Shown: positions 59,514 through 64,000 of the stretch, one piece after another
Layout of the letters: every line of letters begins with the position of its first letter
Numbering within the stretch: the stretch's first letter is position 1
Source: Rossellomorea sp. SC111
GTDB lineage: Bacteria; Bacillota; Bacilli; Bacillales; Bacillaceae_B
NCBI RefSeq assembly: GCF_024733565.1
Contig: NZ_JANIOC010000001.1
Span: forward strand, 62,001 to 126,000
Direction of reading: 5' to 3'
DNA length: 64,000 nt
The notes under the pieces: generated by a model
Database searches by the model: none
What the model was told of the DNA's origin: nothing
Seen by the model: the letters and a program-made list of their open reading frames with translations, nothing else
Position numbers and translations under genes: made by a program

Positions 59514-60525
59514 TTGTACCGGGCCATATCCCCTTGAAAAACTTCTTGGCGACTGCCAGTTTCTGCAGTTGCCGCTGCTTATGGAAAAACCATTTTGTCA
59601 TGATGACATCTACAGGAAGTTCCTGCTTTTTATACCAATTCCCCTCAATGATTTTGTCGACGGACCAGTCTTTGTGAACCGCCCAATTATGGGTTATTTG
59701 ACCGTATGCCTTTTTAAGAAGAGGTGTATTCGTATCAGGTGCTCCGCGGCAATATTTTTCGTAATCCATCCTGGAACCTGTATGCTCGACTTTTAAAGCA
59801 AACTCAAGAAAGAAACTATGGCAATCAGGATGAAATAGTAGTTCAAATAAGAGGTTGCCCAACTTGATTCTATTTTCAACTTTTCTGAAACCATGTACAC
59901 TTGCCCCGTACAGATCTCCAGATAAAGTCGGGAAAAGGACGGAACTGAAGTGCAGATGATCTTCAATAAAGAAGAGCGAAGTGCCAAACACCTTTCTCTT
60001 ATAAAGCCCATGTTCGATGACCGGCCCCTGTATGAGGTGCTGTTCATTTATGATGAGCGACTGCACCAATCTCCTTTCATCCCTCTCCTCCCAGAAGCGA
60101 TTCCATTCGTCTTCCATAAAATGCGAAATGTGAAAGTCTTTAAAGAAATGAAACATTTTCTTCTTATACAACGTCGAATAATGATAGAGAAGAAGTTGGG
60201 GAAAAGCATCCTGAAAGATGCTCCAATTCGCTCTTTCATAGGTCTTAAATAGAAGATCGCATGTCTTACGGCTCAAAAGGCCCGGGAAGATCTCCCCCTT
60301 CAAATCGGTCATATTCCAACCTGCATTCCTTGATACCATAGAGGCCAGGAACGACCATTTGATCTCGGGATGAAGGAGAAAAAATGTTTGATAAGCTTTT
60401 GTGCGCGATATATTATCCTGATTGTATTCATCCACCAGTTGATTTACAAATTCAATCCAATCATTTCTACGTTTAAGTTCAGGTATATGGGGTAAAAAGC
60501 GATAAGTATTGCTGAATTTTTTCAT
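59488..60525 (-). CDS. yppC: YppC-like DUF2515 protein
   Basis: 345-residue soluble, mostly helical protein of DUF2515. Segments such as SMVSRNAGWNMTDLKG, RANWSIFQDAFPQLL and FEHTGSRMDYEKY-like VEHTGSRMDYEKYC are typical. SD GGAGGG ~8 nt before the ATG. Divergent from recU as in B. subtilis. No biochemical function known. Its terminator stem starts inside the coding sequence. Confidence 0.88.
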   Translation of the reverse strand: MKKFSNTYRFLPHIPELKRRNDWIEFVNQLVDEYNQDNISRTKAYQTFFLLHPEIKWSFLASMVSRNAGWNMTDLKGEIFPGLLSRKTCDLLFKTYERANWSIFQDAFPQLLLYHYSTLYKKKMFHFFKDFHISHFMEDEWNRFWEERDERRLVQSLIINEQHLIQGPVIEHGLYKRKVFGTSLFFIEDHLHFSSVLFPTLSGDLYGASVHGFRKVENRIKLGNLLFELLFHPDCHSFFLEFALKVEHTGSRMDYEKYCRGAPDTNTPLLKKAYGQITHNWAVHKDWSVDKIIEGNWYKKQELPVDVIMTKWFFHKQRQLQKLAVAKKFFKGIWPGTKKKKMRTF

Positions 60526-60640
60526 CCTTTTTATCCCTCCTTCCCATCTAGTCCTAGAATGAGGAGATTTGTAAACAATTATTCACACAAAATGGAGTGG
60601 TTTCTGTTATGATATAGATTAGTCTGCGAGGTGAATTACC

Positions 60641-61249
60641 ATGAAATTCCATTATCCCAATGGAAAGAAATATGTGGAAGCGACATTACCCTCAAAAAAA
60701 ACAAAGGCCAAACCGAAACAAATATCATATAGCAACAGAGGGATGACACTCGAAGAAGATATCAATGAAACCAATCAATATTACTTGACGTTTCAAAAAG
60801 CGGTGATTCATAAAAAACCCACCCCGGTTCAAATTGTGGATGTTCACTACCCTTCAAGGAGTGCTGCTGTCATAAAGGAAGCGTACTTTAAGCAACCGTC
60901 AACGACAGACTATAACGGGGTCTACAATGGAAGATACATTGACTTTGAAGCGAAGGAAACGAAAAATAAGACGTCCTTCCCCCTTCAAAATTTTCATGAA
61001 CACCAGATTCTTCACATGGAGTCGGTCCATAAGCAGGAAGGCATCACTTTCGTACTTATAAGGTTCTCCGTCTCAGAAGAAGTATTCCTTCTCCCCTACG
61101 AGGCACTGCGTGTTTACTGGGACCGCATGGCAGGTGGCGGAAGGAAATCAATCAAGCGGGAGGAAATGGAAGAGAAAGGGTTTTCCATTCCATTGGGACT
61201 CCATCCAAGAGTCGATTATTTAAAAATAGTCCATCAGTTATATTTTTAG
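60641..61249 (+). CDS. recU: Holliday junction resolvase RecU
   Basis: 202-residue homodimeric resolvase. The nuclease core has the Asp/Glu/Lys set: [27 protein letters not shown] (Asp, Glu-x-Lys). The N-terminal basic arm [17 protein letters not shown] and the stalk [11 protein letters not shown] are also present. It resolves four-way junctions and modulates RecA. SD GCGAGGTGAA. Followed after 104 bp by ponA, the conserved recU-ponA pair. Confidence 0.97.
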   Translation: MKFHYPNGKKYVEATLPSKKTKAKPKQISYSNRGMTLEEDINETNQYYLTFQKAVIHKKPTPVQIVDVHYPSRSAAVIKEAYFKQPSTTDYNGVYNGRYIDFEAKETKNKTSFPLQNFHEHQILHMESVHKQEGITFVLIRFSVSEEVFLLPYEALRVYWDRMAGGGRKSIKREEMEEKGFSIPLGLHPRVDYLKIVHQLYF

Positions 61250-61353
61250 TTTAAGAAAAATGAGTTAATCTATATTTTATCTCAATATGAGTAGTATATT
61301 TTTAATCTTAGACAATACTAAAAACAGAGAAGACCTGAAAGTGAGGAAACAAT

Positions 61354-64000
61354 ATGGCTGGTCAATATAAGTCAAGGGAAGAAAAACGCCTGGCCCAACA
61401 GAAGTCTAAATCCCCTAAGGGCAAGAAAAAAGGCTCTATGGTTAAGCGCGTCATTATATCATTATTTATTATCGGGATCATCGGGATGCTCGCAGGTGCA
61501 GGGTTATTTGCCTATTACGCATCAAGCGCACCAAAGCTCGACGAAAAATTGCTGAAGGATCCGATTGCATCTGAAATTTATGATATGAACGGAGACCTGA
61601 TCACGACTGTGGGAAAAGAAAAACGGGAGTATGCAAACTTCGACGACATCCCTCAGGTCATGCAGGACGCCGTCATTGCCACGGAAGATAACCGATTCTA
61701 TAAACATAACGGGATCGACCTGATACGGTTAGGCGGGGCCGTCATAGCTAATATAACAGGAGGATTCGGTTCAGAGGGTGCTTCTACGATTACTCAACAA
61801 GTCATAAAAGGCTCTTTTTTAAGCCCTGAGAAAACCTTAAAGAGAAAAGCTCAGGAAGCATGGCTTGCTTTGAAACTTGAGCAGGAATATACAAAAGAAG
61901 AAATCTTTGAAATGTACTTCAATAAAGTATATATGTCTGACGGCATCAATGGTATGGCGACAGCTGCTGATCATTATTACGGGAAAGAGATCAAGGATAT
62001 CAAACTGCACGAAGCAGCTATGATTGCAGGACTTCCTCAAAGTCCGAACAATTATAATCCTCTTAAACATCCAGAAAGTGCAGAAAAAAGACGTAATATC
62101 GTTTTGTCATTAATGGCTCAGCACGGTAAAATTACGGAAAAAGAAAAGAAAGCTGCACAAGCCGTCCCGATTACAAAAGGACTGGTATCGGCGGAAGATG
62201 TGGAAAAGAAAAGTGGAGATAAGTATCCTGCGTTTGTGGATGCCGTGATAGATGAAGTTCAGAAAATGGGAGATTACAATTTATTCTCTGACGGGTTAAA
62301 AGTCTATACTACTGTCGACCCGGATGCACAAAAACGATTGGAAGAAATCCTGGCAGGTGAAAATACGAGCTTCAGCTATCCGGAAAATGCGGAGGAGGCC
62401 ATGCAGGCCGGTGTAACCCTCATGGATACGAAAACCGGTGAAATCAGGGCCATTGGAGGAGGAAGAGAACAGGATCCCGAGGTCAAGCGTGGCTTTAACT
62501 ATGCCATCGACTCAAAGCGTCAGCCCGGATCGACCATCAAGCCATTGCTTGATTATGCTCCTGCCATCGAACATCTAAAATGGTCAACCTACCATATTTT
62601 AAAAGATGAGCCTTATGAATATTCAAACGGAACGGAAATCAACAACTACGACGGTCAATTCAAAGGACCGATCACCATCCGTGAAGGATTGTGGGATTCC
62701 AGGAATATCACAGCTTTAAAAGCCTTCCAGGCAGTTGGTGCTGAGAAAGCGGCAGATTTCGTCAACGGACTGGGACTGAAGTTCGATCATTACTATGAAT
62801 CTGCCTCCATTGGAGGGGTTTCACCTGGTGTAAACTCCGTACAAATGGCTGGCGCGTATGCTGCATTCGGTAATGAAGGGGTTTATAATAAGCCTCACAC
62901 TGTAACGAAAGTCGTCCTCCGTGACGGTGAAACAGAAATTAAGAACGAAAACAAACCGGAACCGGCGATGAAGGAATACACGGCTTATATGGTCTCCGAT
63001 ATGCTGAAAAGCGTCATCGATCACCCTCAAGGTACGGGTAAATTCGCTAAAGTGCCCGGGTTACCGATGGCAGGTAAATCCGGTACGACCAACTATTCCC
63101 AAGAAGAGCGTGATAAATATGGCATCGCTAAATCAGGAGCACCTGATTCATGGTTTGTAGGATACACAACAAATTACACGGCAGCCGTCTGGACCGGCTA
63201 TAAGACTCAATCCATCCCACTTTCCCCTACTGATCGACATGTCGCTCAGTATATCGTAAGTGATTTGATGAGCTATGTTCATGATGGTGTCGATACATCT
63301 GACTTTAAAAAGCCTGACAGCGTAGTGGAATCGAAAGTGGAAATGGGAAGTGATCCTGCGAGACTGCCAAGCGAATATACACCTGATGACAGAATCATCA
63401 CAGAGCTGTTCGTTAAGGGAACGGAACCTTCCAAGGTTTCCAAGGAATTCGATAAAATCGATGCTCCTTCCAAACTGAAAGGTAAATTTAATAAGAAGGA
63501 TAAAACAATCACCCTTGCATGGGATTACGGGAAAGAGAAAAACGTTCAGTTTGAGGTTTCCGTATCCATCAATGGGGAAGCGAAACAAGTCTTGACGACT
63601 ACAGACAAAAAAGGATTAAATGTCGAAAACATTCAATCCGAAGGCACCTTCACCTTTGAAGTTGTAGCCATATCAGGTGATCAACGAAGTAATCCTGCAT
63701 CCGTAAACGTAGAAGTAAAAGCGGATAAAAAGGATGAAGGAAAACCGGAAGATGACAACGAAGGTAACAACGGGAATGGTCAAGGAAACGGGAATGATCA
63801 AGGGACAGGAAATGACCAAGGGAACGGAAACGGTCAAGATAATGGAAATGATGATAACTCCGGCAATGATGGCGGTACTACAGGTGACGAGGATGGCACC
63901 ACTCCTCCTCCTGAAGGAGACGGGACCGGAGACGGAGGAACAGGTGGTGGCGGTGACGCTGGAACCGGTGATGGTGGCACGACCGGAGATGGCACTGGAA
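61354..64000 (+). CDS. ponA: Penicillin-binding protein 1 (PonA), 3' end outside window
   Basis: Bifunctional class A PBP; 882 codons visible. Cytoplasmic basic tail, one TM (about 30-52), then glycosyltransferase domain (ATEDNRFYKHNGID with catalytic Glu; GASTITQQVIK). The transpeptidase domain has SxxK in RQPGSTIKP, SxN in WDSRNIT and KSGTTN. After ~residue 690 come an FN3-like domain and a Gly/Asn/Asp-rich repeat tail (NGNGQGNGNDQGTGNDQG style) still running at the window edge. SD GTGAGGAAAC. Polymerises and crosslinks peptidoglycan; delivered by GpsB. Confidence 0.96.
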   Translation, partial: MAGQYKSREEKRLAQQKSKSPKGKKKGSMVKRVIISLFIIGIIGMLAGAGLFAYYASSAPKLDEKLLKDPIASEIYDMNGDLITTVGKEKREYANFDDIPQVMQDAVIATEDNRFYKHNGIDLIRLGGAVIANITGGFGSEGASTITQQVIKGSFLSPEKTLKRKAQEAWLALKLEQEYTKEEIFEMYFNKVYMSDGINGMATAADHYYGKEIKDIKLHEAAMIAGLPQSPNNYNPLKHPESAEKRRNIVLSLMAQHGKITEKEKKAAQAVPITKGLVSAEDVEKKSGDKYPAFVDAVIDEVQKMGDYNLFSDGLKVYTTVDPDAQKRLEEILAGENTSFSYPENAEEAMQAGVTLMDTKTGEIRAIGGGREQDPEVKRGFNYAIDSKRQPGSTIKPLLDYAPAIEHLKWSTYHILKDEPYEYSNGTEINNYDGQFKGPITIREGLWDSRNITALKAFQAVGAEKAADFVNGLGLKFDHYYESASIGGVSPGVNSVQMAGAYAAFGNEGVYNKPHTVTKVVLRDGETEIKNENKPEPAMKEYTAYMVSDMLKSVIDHPQGTGKFAKVPGLPMAGKSGTTNYSQEERDKYGIAKSGAPDSWFVGYTTNYTAAVWTGYKTQSIPLSPTDRHVAQYIVSDLMSYVHDGVDTSDFKKPDSVVESKVEMGSDPARLPSEYTPDDRIITELFVKGTEPSKVSKEFDKIDAPSKLKGKFNKKDKTITLAWDYGKEKNVQFEVSVSINGEAKQVLTTTDKKGLNVENIQSEGTFTFEVVAISGDQRSNPASVNVEVKADKKDEGKPEDDNEGNNGNGQGNGNDQGTGNDQGNGNGQDNGNDDNSGNDGGTTGDEDGTTPPPEGDGTGDGGTGGGGDAGTGDGGTTGDGTG

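Overview
The window looks like a chromosomal segment of a spore-forming, low-GC Bacillota of the family Bacillaceae. It carries sspL, sspM, cotD and a YjcZ-type spore peptide, strong Shine-Dalgarno (SD) sequences, frequent TTG/GTG starts, and long synteny with the Bacillus subtilis stretch msrB-msrA ... ypmS-ypmR ... dfrA-thy ... cspD-ypeQ-ypeP-ypdP-ypdQ ... dynA-ypbQ-bcsA ... ypsC-rnpB-gpsB-ypsA-cotD-yprB-yprA ... yppG-yppF-yppE-yppD-sspM-yppC-recU-ponA. The high-copy ~125-bp hairpin repeats suggest a Rossellomorea/Bacillus environmental lineage; that placement is inference. No tRNA, CRISPR array, prophage or transposase was seen.

Layout. 1-3.7 kb: end of a yodT/CoA-transferase amino-acid degradation operon and a CHASE3 chemoreceptor. 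3.7-14 kb: YjcZ peptide, PTS IIA (ypqE), msrA-msrB, an RsgA-type GTPase behind an apparent leader-peptide attenuator, a DUF4397 protein, ypmR-ypmS, a nucleoside hydrolase, a PCYCGC lipoprotein, a DegV protein, ypmP, an HMCES-type protein and a hemolysin-III protein. 14-17 kb: thyA-dfrA, a lethal-factor-like metalloprotease and ypjP. 17.2-17.9 kb: a gene-poor stretch with nested palindromic repeats. 18-28 kb: ypiP, brxA, ypgR, yfmR-ypgQ, a second DegV protein, fhs, a methyltransferase and mntR. 28-41 kb: cspD, two RNase H-fold proteins around a queuosine-precursor transporter, sspL, ypcP, a sulfurtransferase, dynA, bcsA-ypbQ, a CheX-type protein and an SDR. 41.5-45 kb: ba3-type cytochrome oxidase operon behind an apparent Fnr site, then six tandem hairpin repeats. 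45-61 kb: ypwA, ypvA, ypsC, rnpB, gpsB, ypsA, cotD, mrfB, mrfA, a small heat-shock protein, yppG/F/E/D, sspM, yppC, recU. 61.35-64 kb: ponA, cut by the window edge.

Most notable observations. (1) Upstream of rsgA there is a complete attenuator: promoter, 29-codon leader ORF, a 14-pair antiterminator formed inside the leader codons, and a strong intrinsic terminator ending about 7 nt before the SD. (2) The ~125-bp repeat occurs nine times with compensatory base changes in its stems, in convergent intergenic spaces, in two cases starting within a few nt of a stop codon. (3) One copy sits inside a different palindromic repeat. (4) A perfect TGTGA-N6-TCACA site lies about 42 nt upstream of the predicted start point of the ba3 oxidase operon. 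(5) Several small genes with good SDs were found, including a Cys-rich 59-aa protein coupled to a sulfurtransferase.

Coordinates of short sites were counted by hand and may be off by one or two bases. Gene symbols follow B. subtilis and rest on remembered sequence resemblance plus synteny, not on a search.
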